Origin: Ruminococcus sp.
GTDB taxonomy: Bacteria; Bacillota; Clostridia; Oscillospirales; Ruminococcaceae
NCBI GenBank assembly: GCA_015066865.1
Contig: SVNQ01000001.1
Span: 92,766 to 156,765 of the forward strand
Direction of reading: 5' to 3'
Length of the DNA stretch: 64,000 nt
Below, piece by piece: positions 18,071 through 28,872 of the stretch (position 1 is its first letter; each line of letters opens with the position of its first letter). Below the pieces are notes generated by a model, which was given only the letters and a program-made list of their open reading frames with translations, searched no databases and was not told the DNA's origin. Position numbers and translations under genes: made by a program.

Positions 18071-18742
18071 TCACTTTTGCTCCTGGGCTGCATGCCATTC
18101 TGCGGCGATCTCTCCGAGATTGAAGGTCACGTCCCGATCACGGAACTGCACATGTACCACATCATTTTCGTTGAAATCATGGTGGGTATCATTGAAGTTA
18201 ATGGAATTGGTGTTGGTGGAATCCTTTCCCCACTGGGAGGTGAAGGGAATCTGGAAGGTGCGGTACGGACGGATTTCGGTTCTGGTATAGGAACTTTCCT
18301 CTGTTTCACCCATACAGAGCATATCCTTCACACGCATGCCCAGCACACGTCCGTCGTCTGTTTCTAACAGAAAGCGGATTTCCAGGTGATCCTCTCCGTT
18401 TTCAGCGGACACAAGCTCCGTCTGATACGAGATGTTCACGTCGCTGCTCTTTGCCGGAACGATGCCGATAAACATGAACGCAAACAGAGTTCCCAGCAGA
18501 ACAACACCACTTATAAAACCGGCAATCATCTTCAGAATGCTTCTCCGCTTTATTTTTTGCAGCGGTTTAATATCCCTCTCTGTCGTTGAAAGGGCAGCAT
18601 TCTCCTTTTTCTTCATTTGCGTATACATTTCTCTGCATTCTCTGCATTCCTGCAGATGCTGTACAATTTCCTCGCTGCTGTCATCGGATGTCAGACCGTC
18701 GCAATACAGCGGCAGCAGATCCTGAATAATGGTACATTTCAT
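18071..18742 (-). CDS. Putative anti-sigma factor with zinc-finger N-terminus
   Basis: A 223-residue protein. The cytoplasmic N-terminus carries the anti-sigma zinc-finger pattern H-x3-C-x2-C (HLQECREC, residues 29-36) preceded by MKCTIIQDLLPLYCDGL, the usual start of these proteins. A single membrane helix follows (about 58-82), and the remaining ~140 residues form an outside sensor domain of no known family. Such proteins hold the partner sigma factor at the membrane until a signal arrives. The ATG at 18742 follows GGAGTGAACCT; a GTG at 18751 overlaps the sigma stop and is less likely. It is 5 bases downstream of the sigma factor gene, so the two are co-transcribed. Confidence 0.8.
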   Translation of the reverse strand: MKCTIIQDLLPLYCDGLTSDDSSEEIVQHLQECRECREMYTQMKKKENAALSTTERDIKPLQKIKRRSILKMIAGFISGVVLLGTLFAFMFIGIVPAKSSDVNISYQTELVSAENGEDHLEIRFLLETDDGRVLGMRVKDMLCMGETEESSYTRTEIRPYRTFQIPFTSQWGKDSTNTNSINFNDTHHDFNENDVVHVQFRDRDVTFNLGEIAAEWHAAQEQK

Positions 18743-18747
18743 AAGGT

Positions 18748-19221
18748 TCACTCCTTCGATATTTTTTGTTTCGCACGATAATAGGTCACTCTTGCCCAGT
18801 TTTCGGTTTTTCCGAAGATCTCACCGATTTCTCGAAAGCTCAGCGCTCCTGTGGCACGCAGCAGCAGCAGTTCCTTCTCCTGTTCCGGAAGATGGTGGAT
18901 CTGCTTGAGCAGATTGAGCTTTGCATCCTTCAGTTCAGCGCTGACTTCAGGGGAATGCTCCGAGGATGCGATTGTTTCGTCCGGCTGTGCGATGGGATGA
19001 CGTTTTCTGCGATCGAGTTCCCGCAGCCAGAGATTTTTCGCAATGCCGCAGAGCCATGTATAGACCGAACAGCTGCCATTGTATTTGTGCAGACAGCGGA
19101 TTGCCTGGCAGAACGTCTCCTGCATTAGTTCCTCCGCCGTATCGGATTCATGGCACATGCTGTAGAGGTACAAATACACCCGCTTGCCATGTTCCTCGTA
19201 ATATTGTTTGATATCGGACAC
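18748..19221 (-). CDS. ECF RNA polymerase sigma factor
   Basis: A 157-residue sigma-70 family protein with region 2 (residues ~8-65, including DTAEELMQETFCQAI) and region 4 (residues ~105-155, helix-turn-helix GALSFREIGEIFGKTENWARVTYYRAK) joined by a short linker and lacking regions 1 and 3, i.e. the extracytoplasmic-function type. Its partner anti-sigma gene follows at once. The start at 19221 is behind GGGAGGTG. Its own promoter, often the best hint to the regulon, is not obvious in 19222-19310. The signal is unknown. Confidence 0.9.
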   Translation of the reverse strand: MSDIKQYYEEHGKRVYLYLYSMCHESDTAEELMQETFCQAIRCLHKYNGSCSVYTWLCGIAKNLWLRELDRRKRHPIAQPDETIASSEHSPEVSAELKDAKLNLLKQIHHLPEQEKELLLLRATGALSFREIGEIFGKTENWARVTYYRAKQKISKE

Positions 19222-19310
19222 CTGTACACCTCCCTGCTTTTTTTTGAACGTTCTGTAAGTGAATCCGTTTCAGCGGCAATTCGTTACAAATTTTTTTGCT
19301 TTTTTTAAAA

Positions 19311-19341
19311 AAATTGCCCCGTCCGATACGGGGCAATTTTT
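19311..19341 (-). terminator. Terminator of ftsH
   Basis: AAATTGCCCCGT/ACGGGGCAATTT, a perfect stem of 12 base pairs with a 5-base loop and T-rich flank on the minus strand. Confidence 0.88.
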
Positions 19342-19354
19342 GCAAATATCCATT

Positions 19355-21262
<1,908 letters not shown>

Positions 21263-21363
21263 ACTATCCTCTCCTTTTCCTTATTATCTGCACCCGATGT
21301 GTATTTTTTGTGTAATATCATAGTTTACCATATCAGCATGGCACTGCTGTGTAGCCTTTGTGT

Positions 21364-22689
21364 TCATTCTGTGATAATCCGCAGATACAGCAGATTCTGC
21401 GTCCGTTCCGTTACGGCTGCATGCTCCGCTGCGCCAAGACCCTGCACCCAGAGCAAGCCGTTCTCATCCGAGAGAAAATGCACCTTAGCACGTTCGGTCG
21501 GAGGCACTTCCGCATTCAGCCATTTTTTGATGGAAATGCTGTGCGCTCTGCCCTTTGTTTTCAGCCGCAATCCCGGACGTCTGCCATGTAACACGGCACA
21601 CTTCTTTATTATATCATAATCCAGAACGAAATTTGTGAACTTTGCGTGAACAGTTGCGAATTTTTCAGAATCCGTCCTTGCAATCACCGATGCTTCGACA
21701 GAAATCCCGTCAAAAATGCAGTTTTTGCCGATTTTCAAAGGTTTTTCCAAAATTTCCGATGCAGGTGATTCCAGCCACAGCAAGCCTCTGCCTGCATGCG
21801 CACGCAGACCGCCCCGCACCAGTTCCAGAGAACCGCCGTTTTGCAAAAGCGACTGTACGGCGACTGTATTCTGCCGGTTGAAAAGCCCGTATTCTTTCAG
21901 AAGCATTCCGATGCAGCGCCTTTGCAGTGCAGGATGCAGCGTTTCCAGATGTTTGAGCGATCCGTCCGGCTGCCGGCATGCAGTAAATGCCGCTTGTGCT
22001 TGTGCTGTGAGAAAGTCCTCCTCAATCCGAAGGGTTTCCGCCATCTCCGCACAGGTTTCTTCCAGCGAGGGGTTGCATTCTTTGAGTTTTGGCACAACAT
22101 GGTGCCGCAGGAAATTCCGGCGGTAGCAGTCCTGTGCATTGGTACAGTCCGTGACATAGGTCAGCCCGTGGCTTTGCAGATATTCTTCCACCTGCGTGCG
22201 AGGTGCATGCAGGAGGGGACGGATGAACTGTCCGCGTACCGGCGGGATTCCGCAAAGTCCCTTCAATCCCGTTCCCCTTGCCATGCGGAACAGGATGGTT
22301 TCGAGATTATCCGAGGCAGTGTGCGCCGTTGCCACAATGCCCTCACAGTGTTCCGCAAAAGCGGCATAGCGGCATTCCCTTGCCGCTGTTTCAATGGAAA
22401 TGTGTTTTGTTTCGGCATATTCCGAAACATTGCACGAAACGACTTTGAGGGGGATGCCATGCATTTCACAGAAATCCCTGCAAAACTGTTCATCCCGTTT
22501 GCTTTCCGCACCACGCAGATTGTGCTGAATGTGAATTGCCTGCAAATCAAGCGAAAGTTCATCTTTCAGAGAAAACAGCGCATGCAGCAGGCAAATGCTG
22601 TCCGCACCGCCCGAAACCGCCGCTGTGATGCGGCAGCCTGACAGATTCCGTTCCTTGAGGAAACGGCGCACTTCATCAAGCAGGTGCAT
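21364..22689 (-). CDS. tilS: tRNA(Ile)-lysidine synthase
   Basis: This enzyme attaches lysine to the wobble cytidine of tRNA(Ile2), changing its reading from AUG to AUA; it is normally essential. The PP-loop SGGADS sits at residues 26-31. The N-terminal domain carries HNLRGAESKRDE and IATAHTASDNLETILFRMARGTG, and the C-terminal TilS domain ends near VPPTERAKVHFL. At 441 residues it is a typical long form. The ATG at 22689 lies inside the last codons of dnaB (14-base overlap), so translation is probably coupled. Confidence 0.94.
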   Translation of the reverse strand: MHLLDEVRRFLKERNLSGCRITAAVSGGADSICLLHALFSLKDELSLDLQAIHIQHNLRGAESKRDEQFCRDFCEMHGIPLKVVSCNVSEYAETKHISIETAARECRYAAFAEHCEGIVATAHTASDNLETILFRMARGTGLKGLCGIPPVRGQFIRPLLHAPRTQVEEYLQSHGLTYVTDCTNAQDCYRRNFLRHHVVPKLKECNPSLEETCAEMAETLRIEEDFLTAQAQAAFTACRQPDGSLKHLETLHPALQRRCIGMLLKEYGLFNRQNTVAVQSLLQNGGSLELVRGGLRAHAGRGLLWLESPASEILEKPLKIGKNCIFDGISVEASVIARTDSEKFATVHAKFTNFVLDYDIIKKCAVLHGRRPGLRLKTKGRAHSISIKKWLNAEVPPTERAKVHFLSDENGLLWVQGLGAAEHAAVTERTQNLLYLRIITE

Positions 22690-24025
22690 CCTTCTTCATC
22701 TCCATGGTACTGAAACGTGTATACTGACCGTCCCAGATGAGGTTGACTGTGCCGGTTTCGCCGTGACGGTTCTTTGCGACGATGCATTCCGCCACATTCG
22801 GCTGCTGGCTATCCTTGTTATAATATGCGTCACGATAGAGGAACATAACGATGTCTGCGTCCTGCTCAATAGAACCGGATTCACGCAGGTCGGACAGCAT
22901 GGGGCGCTTGTCCGTTCTGCTTTCGGGTCCACGGGAGAGCTGGGAAAGCAGGATGATCGGAACATCCAGTTCCTTTGCCATGATTTTAAGCTGACGGGTA
23001 ATTTCAGAGATGATCTGCACACGGTTTTCGGTGCGCAGTGTGGTCTGAATCAGACCGAGGTAGTCGATAACGACAAGTCCAAGATTTTTCATGCGGCGCA
23101 GCTTTGCCTTGATTTGCTGCACGGTGATGCTTGCGGTGTCATCAATGTAGATGGGGAGTCCCTGCATATAGGCGGCTGCCGCACCGAGGCGAACCCAGTC
23201 ATCACCGTCGAGTCTGCCGTTTCTGAGTTTGTTGGAATCCACCTGTGCTTCCGTTGAAAGCAGACGGGAAACAAGCTGGTCACGGGGCATTTCCAGTGAG
23301 AAAATGCAGACCTCTTTTTCGCCGTGTCTTGCCACATTGCATGCGATATTCAGTGCAAACGCAGTTTTACCCATGGCAGGACGTGCTGCAATGAGGATGA
23401 GGTCGGACTTGTTCAGACCGGAGGTCAGCGTATCCAGATAGGAAAAACCGGAGCGTGTACCGAGGTAGAGTTCACGGTCGGGGCCGGAGATCATACCGAT
23501 GTGATTGTAGGTTTCGGCAACGATTTCCTTGATGGGGGTCAGTCCTGTGACATCACGGCCCTGACGGATGTCAAAGATCCGCTGCTCAGCGGCATCGAGC
23601 AGAAGCTGCGCATCCGTCTCGCCGCTTTGAATGTCCGAGAGGATGCCCCTTGCGGTTTCCGCAAGAACACGGATGTAGTATTTGCTTGCAACGATATTGC
23701 AGTAGCTTTCAATATTGGAAACGGACGGCACGAGATTGACCAGAGTTGCAAGATAATTTCTGCCTTCCGCTGCGGTTTCAAAAATTTTAAGTGCGACCGC
23801 TTCGTTCAGCACCGTAATAACATCGGCTTTTGCACCGGATGAAAACATCCGCATCATGACGTTGAACAGCGCACGGTGCTGATCGAGATAGAAACATTCC
23901 GGCTTGATTTGCTCAAGCACCACGGACAGCACGTCCGATTCGATCAGGATCGCTCCGAGAATGGTTTGCTCCGCTTCAAGGCTGTAGGGCATTTCAATGT
24001 CCTGAAAATTGCTGATTTCAGCCAT
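22676..24025 (-). CDS. dnaB: Replicative DNA helicase DnaB
   Basis: The hexameric 5'-3' helicase of the replication fork. The 449 residues comprise the N-terminal collar domain (MPYSLEAEQTILGAIL), a linker helix, and the RecA-like motor with Walker A RPAMGKTAFALN near residue 215, FSLEMP, VVIDYLGLI and the DLRESGSIEQDAD motif. It follows gdpP and rplI as in Bacillus (where the helicase is called dnaC). No intein interrupts it. Confidence 0.96.
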   Translation of the reverse strand: MAEISNFQDIEMPYSLEAEQTILGAILIESDVLSVVLEQIKPECFYLDQHRALFNVMMRMFSSGAKADVITVLNEAVALKIFETAAEGRNYLATLVNLVPSVSNIESYCNIVASKYYIRVLAETARGILSDIQSGETDAQLLLDAAEQRIFDIRQGRDVTGLTPIKEIVAETYNHIGMISGPDRELYLGTRSGFSYLDTLTSGLNKSDLILIAARPAMGKTAFALNIACNVARHGEKEVCIFSLEMPRDQLVSRLLSTEAQVDSNKLRNGRLDGDDWVRLGAAAAYMQGLPIYIDDTASITVQQIKAKLRRMKNLGLVVIDYLGLIQTTLRTENRVQIISEITRQLKIMAKELDVPIILLSQLSRGPESRTDKRPMLSDLRESGSIEQDADIVMFLYRDAYYNKDSQQPNVAECIVAKNRHGETGTVNLIWDGQYTRFSTMEMKKDAPA

Positions 24026-24083
24026 AGGATCTCCTCCTTTCTTGCTTTGGGAAAGTATAAAATTCCTGAAAAAACGTTGAATA

Positions 24084-24111
24084 TCACCTCTGAGAAATCA
24101 GAGGTGATATG
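24084..24111 (-). terminator. Hairpin between rplI and dnaB
   Basis: A 13-base-pair perfect stem, ATATCACCTCTGA with its complement and a 4-base GAAA-type loop, 9 bases past the rplI stop. The T run on the minus strand begins only about 10 bases later, so it may be an attenuator giving more L9 than helicase. Confidence 0.6.
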
Positions 24112-24119
24112 AAAAATAC

Positions 24120-24566
24120 TTATGCTTCAACAACTTCGATCTTCACCTGTGCAGAAATTCCGGTATACAGGCGAATTTCCGCTGTAAATGAGCCAAAGCT
24201 CTTGATGTCGGACTTAAGTACGATCTTCTTCTTGTCGATCTTGCAGCCGTATTGTGCTTCGATCTGCTGTGCAACCTGTGCGGCAGTCACAGAACCGAAC
24301 AGCTTGCCGCCCGCACCGGCCTTGCATGCGATCTTAACGGTCTTGTCATTCAGCTTTTCACGCAGTTCCTGCGCATTCTGCTTGTCCATGTCGATCTTGT
24401 GCTGTGCAGAGGACTGCTGTCCCTTGAGGTGGTTGATATTTTCAGGAGTTGCCTCCACAGCAAGCTTCTTGGGCAGAAGCATATTTCTTGCGTAGCCGTC
24501 CGCTACATTCTTCATTTCACCTTTTTTGCCGGAGCCTTTTACATCGGCGAGAAAAATAACCTTCAT
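24120..24566 (-). CDS. rplI: 50S ribosomal protein L9
   Basis: A 148-residue two-domain 23S rRNA-binding protein. The N-terminal domain starts [17 protein letters not shown] and contains the family signature [17 protein letters not shown], followed by the long connecting helix (about 40-75) and a C-terminal domain with GGKLFGSVT. It lies between gdpP and dnaB, an arrangement kept across many Firmicutes. The start follows AAAGGATGGATC. Confidence 0.97.
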   Translation of the reverse strand: MKVIFLADVKGSGKKGEMKNVADGYARNMLLPKKLAVEATPENINHLKGQQSSAQHKIDMDKQNAQELREKLNDKTVKIACKAGAGGKLFGSVTAAQVAQQIEAQYGCKIDKKKIVLKSDIKSFGSFTAEIRLYTGISAQVKIEVVEA

Positions 24567-24618
24567 GATGATCCATCCTTTCTGTGTTGCTGTAATCAGT
24601 TTTTAGAAATACTATACA

Positions 24619-26562
24619 TTATTTTTGCAGGGAAGAAATTGCCTGCAAAAGCATGGCTTTTGCATCCTGCATGGAAATATCGGGAATCTGTGTGGCTGCC
24701 ATTGTCTGGTGACCGCCGCCGCCAAGCGCTTCCATGATGATCTGCACATTGACAGCACCGAGGGAACGGGCGGAAATATTGACAATATGATTGATTTCAT
24801 AAATGACGAATGCAGCGTCAACCTTGCTGATGCTCAGCAGCTCATCCGCTGCCTGTGGGGCAACCAGACGCACATCCGATGTAGAATCCGGCGCAATGGC
24901 AATTGCGTGGCAGCCGACGATTTCTGCAGAACCAACGATGTCCGTGCGGCTGCGGTAGGCTTCAATAGAACCGGAGAACAGGCATTTTACCTTGACGGTA
25001 TCCGCACCGATCTTCCGCAGGAATGCGGCAGCTTCAAAGGTTCGGACACCCGTGCGCATTACAAAATTCTTGGTGTCGAGCATAATGCCCGAAAGCAGAC
25101 AGTCCGCATAGCAGGAATCCACCATGCCGTCAAGCTTGAAATACTGGATCAGCTCCGTCACCATCTCGCATGCAGAGGATGCGTAGGGTTCGTGGTGGAA
25201 TACCAGCGCATTGTCCACATAATTCACGTTTTTACGATGATGATCGACAACCACAACATTTTTTGCGGCTTTATAAAGCTTGTCGCTTTCAAGAATGTCC
25301 TTGTTGTGCGTATCAACAATAATGAGCAGGCTTTTGTCGGAAATCATTTCGAGTGCCTGCTGCGGACTGAGAAACAGATCGCCGCCGATTTCATCCATCA
25401 TCATGGAAATCAGCTGGGGCGCAAGGTTTTTCTGCGGATCGACCACAACGGAAACAGGGACATTCAGAAGCCGCACAGCGCCTGCCAGACCGCAGGCAGC
25501 ACCTACGGAATCCAGATCGCCGAAGCGATGTCCCATGATAAAGACGTTTTCACTGCGCACGATCAGATCCTGCACAGCACCGGCAATGATGCGTGTCTTG
25601 GCACGGGATTTCTTTTCCACGCCCTTGGACACACCGCCGAAGAAGCGGTAACCGTTTTCCGTCTTGACGGCAGCCTGATCGCCGCCCCTGCCCAGTGCCA
25701 TATCCAGACTCTGTGCAGCAAGCTGTTCGCCCTCCTGCAGGGTGGGCGCACCATGACCGACGCCAATGGAAAATGTTACATAATTCTTTTCATCCGTTCT
25801 GATTTCCCTTGCCTCATCCAGGATTTTAAACTTTTCCTGCATGATCTTTTCCATGTGGCGTTCTTCAATAATGGCGATGAACCGACCATTTTTCAGCCTT
25901 CGCAAAATGCCGTTGGTTTGGGAAATAAAGTCCTCCAGCAATTTTTCGATCGCAACACCGATCTCAAGTCTTGCGCTTTCCTTTGCATTCTGGATCAGAT
26001 CCTCGTAGTTGTCCACCATGATCAGCAGAACACTGGGACGGCTTGCGAGGTATTCCGCTTTCAATGCGGAAAAGTCCGTAATGTCCGTCCAGAGCAGTGC
26101 CGTCAGCTCCGCACCATCCTCCCGATAGGGCAGGGAAGAAATGCGGTAGGTTCTGTTTTTCCACAAATATTCCTGCTCCGGGCGTTCCGGATCAAAGGGC
26201 ATGGTATCGTAGAGGTTTTTGCCGAACAGATTGGCACCATTCAATATCTGTTTCTGAAAACAGTTGTTGTAGTGCAGCAGGATGCCTTTGCCGTCCACGA
26301 CGCACATTCCGATGGGAAGCTGCTGGAGCGTTGCAAGCTCCGCACGCTCGCATTCTTCATTGAGCTTTGCTACAAACCGCACCTGATTGCGCATGGAATA
26401 AAATACGGTAAATGCCATCACGCCGATCAGCAGAATTGCCGGAATACAGCAGAATAGCCCGTACTGTACCCCATGGTATACCAGAAATACCACCGGCAGT
26501 ATTGTTGTCACCAACAGCAGAACAATAATGATCCAGAGCAGGATATGCATTTTAGGTTTCAA
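24619..26562 (-). CDS. gdpP: Cyclic-di-AMP phosphodiesterase GdpP
   Basis: A membrane DHH/DHHA1 phosphodiesterase that breaks down the second messenger c-di-AMP and so affects potassium and cell-wall homeostasis. Order: two membrane helices (about 5-50), a degenerate PAS domain (~75-150), a modified GGDEF domain (~160-295) in which only SIGVG remains, then DHH (GHRFGDLDSVG near 340, VVDHHRKN near 415) and DHHA1 ending in GGGGHQ near 630. The best start is TTG at 26562, 8 bases after AAGGAGG; a GTG three codons earlier overlaps that site, and the ATG at 26550 is too far from it. It heads the gdpP-rplI-dnaB set, 29 bases after rnj. Confidence 0.94.
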   Translation of the reverse strand: MKPKMHILLWIIIVLLLVTTILPVVFLVYHGVQYGLFCCIPAILLIGVMAFTVFYSMRNQVRFVAKLNEECERAELATLQQLPIGMCVVDGKGILLHYNNCFQKQILNGANLFGKNLYDTMPFDPERPEQEYLWKNRTYRISSLPYREDGAELTALLWTDITDFSALKAEYLASRPSVLLIMVDNYEDLIQNAKESARLEIGVAIEKLLEDFISQTNGILRRLKNGRFIAIIEERHMEKIMQEKFKILDEAREIRTDEKNYVTFSIGVGHGAPTLQEGEQLAAQSLDMALGRGGDQAAVKTENGYRFFGGVSKGVEKKSRAKTRIIAGAVQDLIVRSENVFIMGHRFGDLDSVGAACGLAGAVRLLNVPVSVVVDPQKNLAPQLISMMMDEIGGDLFLSPQQALEMISDKSLLIIVDTHNKDILESDKLYKAAKNVVVVDHHRKNVNYVDNALVFHHEPYASSACEMVTELIQYFKLDGMVDSCYADCLLSGIMLDTKNFVMRTGVRTFEAAAFLRKIGADTVKVKCLFSGSIEAYRSRTDIVGSAEIVGCHAIAIAPDSTSDVRLVAPQAADELLSISKVDAAFVIYEINHIVNISARSLGAVNVQIIMEALGGGGHQTMAATQIPDISMQDAKAMLLQAISSLQK

Positions 26563-26599
26563 TCCGTTCACCTCCTTATTGCAGATAGAATATGATTTG

Positions 26600-28408
26600 T
26601 CAGATCTCCATGATGATCGGCAGGATCATCGGGCTTCGCTTGGTTTTGCTGTAGATGAAATCCGACAGTGCATCACGCAGTTTGGTTTTGAGGGAAGTCC
26701 ATTCCTTTAGCTCATAGACGGAGCATGCGTCGAGCGTATGGCACATCACCTGTTTCGCCTGCACCATGAGTTCCTCCGCCTCACGCACATAGACAAAGCC
26801 TCTGGAAATGATGTCGGGGCCTGCCACGATGGTGTTGCTTGCCTTTTCAATGCCCACGACCACGATGATCAGACCATCCTCCGCCAGATGCTTGCGGTCA
26901 CGCAGTACGATCGAGCCGACATCGCCGACGCCGAGTCCGTCAACCAGCACTCTGCCGGCAGGCACCTGCGAAACCACACGCATGAACGTGCCGTCGGTTT
27001 CGATGACATTGCCGATGGAACCGATGATGATGTTATCCTGCGGAATCCCCATTTCAAGCGCAATGTTGCGTGCCTTGATCAGGTGCTTGTATTCGCCGTG
27101 TACGGGGATGAAGTACTTCGGTCTTGTCAGCGCCATCATGAGCTTCAGTTCCTCCTGACAGGCGTGACCGGAAACATGCACTTCGTACATTGCCTCGTAA
27201 ACGACCTCCGCACCGGAACGCAGCAGCTCGTTGACAACCTTTGTCACATGCTTTTCGTTGCCGGGGATGGGGGTTGCGGAAATAATGATGAAATCCATTG
27301 GCGTAATATTGACCTTTTTGTGGTCATTCATCGCCATACGGGTAAGTGCCGACATCGGTTCGCCCTGACTGCCCGTGGTGATCAGAACGATCTGTTCGGG
27401 CGGGTACTGGTTCATATTTTCGATGTCGATGATCGTATTTTTCGGAACTTCCAGATAGCCCAGCTCCAGTGCAGTGGAGATGACGTTGATCATGCTCCTG
27501 CCGAGAACCGCAACCTTTCTGCCGTTTCTTGCGGCAAGGTTGATGATCTGCTGGACACGGTGGATGTTCGAGGAGAAGGTTGCAATGATGATGCGGCGCT
27601 GTCCTGCCTTGGTGAACAGCTTTTCAAAGGATTCGCCAACCTTGTGTTCGGACTGTGTGTAGCCCGGACGCTCGGCGTTGGTGGAATCCGTCATGAGCGC
27701 AAGTACGCCCCTGCTGCCAAGTTCACCGAATCTTGCAAGGTCGATCGGGCCGCCGTCGATGGGCGTGAAATCCACCTTGAAGTCGCCCGTATGCACCAGA
27801 ACGCCTGCGGGTGTGTGGATCGCCATACCCATTGCACCGGGGATGGAATGGTTGACCTTGATAAATTCCACAGCCATGCAGCCAAGCTTTACGGTTTTGC
27901 GGGGTTCCATGACATTGAGGGAAACCTTGCCGAGCATGCCGTGTTCCTCAAGCTTGTGCTTGATCAGACCGATCGCCATGCCGGAGCCGTAAACGGGTGC
28001 GCTGACTTTTTTGAGCAGGTACGCAAGACCGCCGATGTGATCCTCATGACCGTGGGTGATGATAATGCCGCGCAGCTTGTCGGCATTGCGCTCCACATAG
28101 GTAAAATCGGGCAGCACAATGTCCACGCCCGGCATATCCGCATCCGGAAATGCAAGACCGCAGTCGAGGATGAACATATCATTGCAGCACTCGAAAACCG
28201 TCATGTTCTTGCCGATTTCATTCAGACCACCCAGCGGAATAATGCGAATCGGAGTGCGGTGAGCTTCTCTCTTTTTCGGGGGCTGAGGTGCCGGCTTCTG
28301 CGAATGATTCGCAGTATTTCCGTTCTGCTTGCGAGGCCCCGAACGGTAGCCGGAATGGCGTACAGTGAATCTTTTTCTTCTGGAATCATTGGATTTTGCG
28401 TTATTCAA
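26600..28408 (-). CDS. rnj: Ribonuclease J
   Basis: A metallo-beta-lactamase/beta-CASP nuclease with 5'-3' exo- and endonuclease activity in mRNA turnover and rRNA maturation. After a basic, low-complexity N-terminal extension (residues 1-52, rich in Arg, Gln, Pro), the core begins IRIIPLGGLNEIGKN; the zinc motif HGHEDHIGG is near residue 112, and the HTGDFK, TDSTNAERPG, TFSSNIHR and VSGHACQEE motifs follow in order. The start is TTG at 28408 with GAGGT upstream, an unusual choice that may limit expression. Only one RNase J is in this window. Confidence 0.95.
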   Translation of the reverse strand: MNNAKSNDSRRKRFTVRHSGYRSGPRKQNGNTANHSQKPAPQPPKKREAHRTPIRIIPLGGLNEIGKNMTVFECCNDMFILDCGLAFPDADMPGVDIVLPDFTYVERNADKLRGIIITHGHEDHIGGLAYLLKKVSAPVYGSGMAIGLIKHKLEEHGMLGKVSLNVMEPRKTVKLGCMAVEFIKVNHSIPGAMGMAIHTPAGVLVHTGDFKVDFTPIDGGPIDLARFGELGSRGVLALMTDSTNAERPGYTQSEHKVGESFEKLFTKAGQRRIIIATFSSNIHRVQQIINLAARNGRKVAVLGRSMINVISTALELGYLEVPKNTIIDIENMNQYPPEQIVLITTGSQGEPMSALTRMAMNDHKKVNITPMDFIIISATPIPGNEKHVTKVVNELLRSGAEVVYEAMYEVHVSGHACQEELKLMMALTRPKYFIPVHGEYKHLIKARNIALEMGIPQDNIIIGSIGNVIETDGTFMRVVSQVPAGRVLVDGLGVGDVGSIVLRDRKHLAEDGLIIVVVGIEKASNTIVAGPDIISRGFVYVREAEELMVQAKQVMCHTLDACSVYELKEWTSLKTKLRDALSDFIYSKTKRSPMILPIIMEI

Positions 28409-28685
28409 TATAATACCTCATTTCTGAATCAGGCAAACCGACTGTCCCCTGTGATACATTCTCTTTCATTCGTGCCGCAATTGCACAAACGCACGATTTC
28501 CGTTCCAAAAGAGAACATGTCCGCAACAATAAAAATGTACCGGCGCATACGGCGGGCGCTTGCATTATAAAGTCGAATACAAGCCGAAAAATGCGCTATG
28601 GTTACGGACGGAGCAGGGGTGGGTAGAAAGCAGTCATTTGCTCGGTGAAAGCTGTACGGAAGAACCGACAGCAGCGGTTAAGTAC
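28409..28685. other. Long leader/intergenic region of rnj
   Basis: About 460 bases separate rnj from the next gene. On the minus strand a TATAAT lies at 28564-28569 but its -35 is weak; it would give rnj a leader of about 150 bases. The plus-strand part before 28686 may belong to an untranslated RNA (see the terminator at 28686). A plus-strand 89-codon frame at 28560-28829 has no ribosome site and crosses the terminator, so it is not called a gene. Confidence 0.4.
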
Positions 28686-28712
28686 GGGATGCACGAGCAT
28701 CCCTTTTTATTC
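28565..28712 (+). ncRNA. Candidate non-coding RNA ending at an orphan terminator
   Basis: The only support is a clear plus-strand terminator (28686-28709) with no plus-strand gene before it, and sequence upstream that can fold locally (for example AAGC..GCTC/GAAAGCTG around 28629-28654 and CGGAAG..CCG after it). The 5' end is a guess and no good plus-strand promoter is seen. I compared it by eye with T-box, tmRNA, SRP, RNase P and cobalamin leaders and found no convincing match. Confidence 0.3.
28686..28710 (+). terminator. Orphan plus-strand terminator
   Basis: GGGATGC-ACGA-GCATCCC followed by TTTTTATT on the plus strand. Both neighbouring genes are on the minus strand, so it must end some other transcript. 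A second hairpin, CTTCCGG/CCGGAAG, lies at 28744-28763. Confidence 0.75.
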
Positions 28713-28872
28713 TGGGCAGTTATGCCGAATATATCATTCACGCCCTTCCGGAAAAAGCCGGAAGCGAATACATACTATCATTATATTAGAAATCCATTCT
28801 TTTGTCAAGTGCGGTGCATGTCGAAATGATAGAATTTGGCAGTTTGGATAAAAACCAAAGGCTGGGTCAGAG

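Noticed and set aside
24625..28570. Two 610-codon plus-strand frames opposite gdpP and rnj
   Set aside because: Same reason: no ribosome site, no domain, and strongly supported genes on the minus strand.
28600..28712. Possible T-box or cobalamin leader before the orphan terminator
   Set aside because: The GGTGAAA stretch and the terminator are suggestive, but the T-box antiterminator motif and the cobalamin box are not there and no plus-strand gene follows.
28560..28829. An 89-codon plus-strand frame beside rnj
   Set aside because: It has no ribosome site and runs through a strong terminator, so it is unlikely to be translated.
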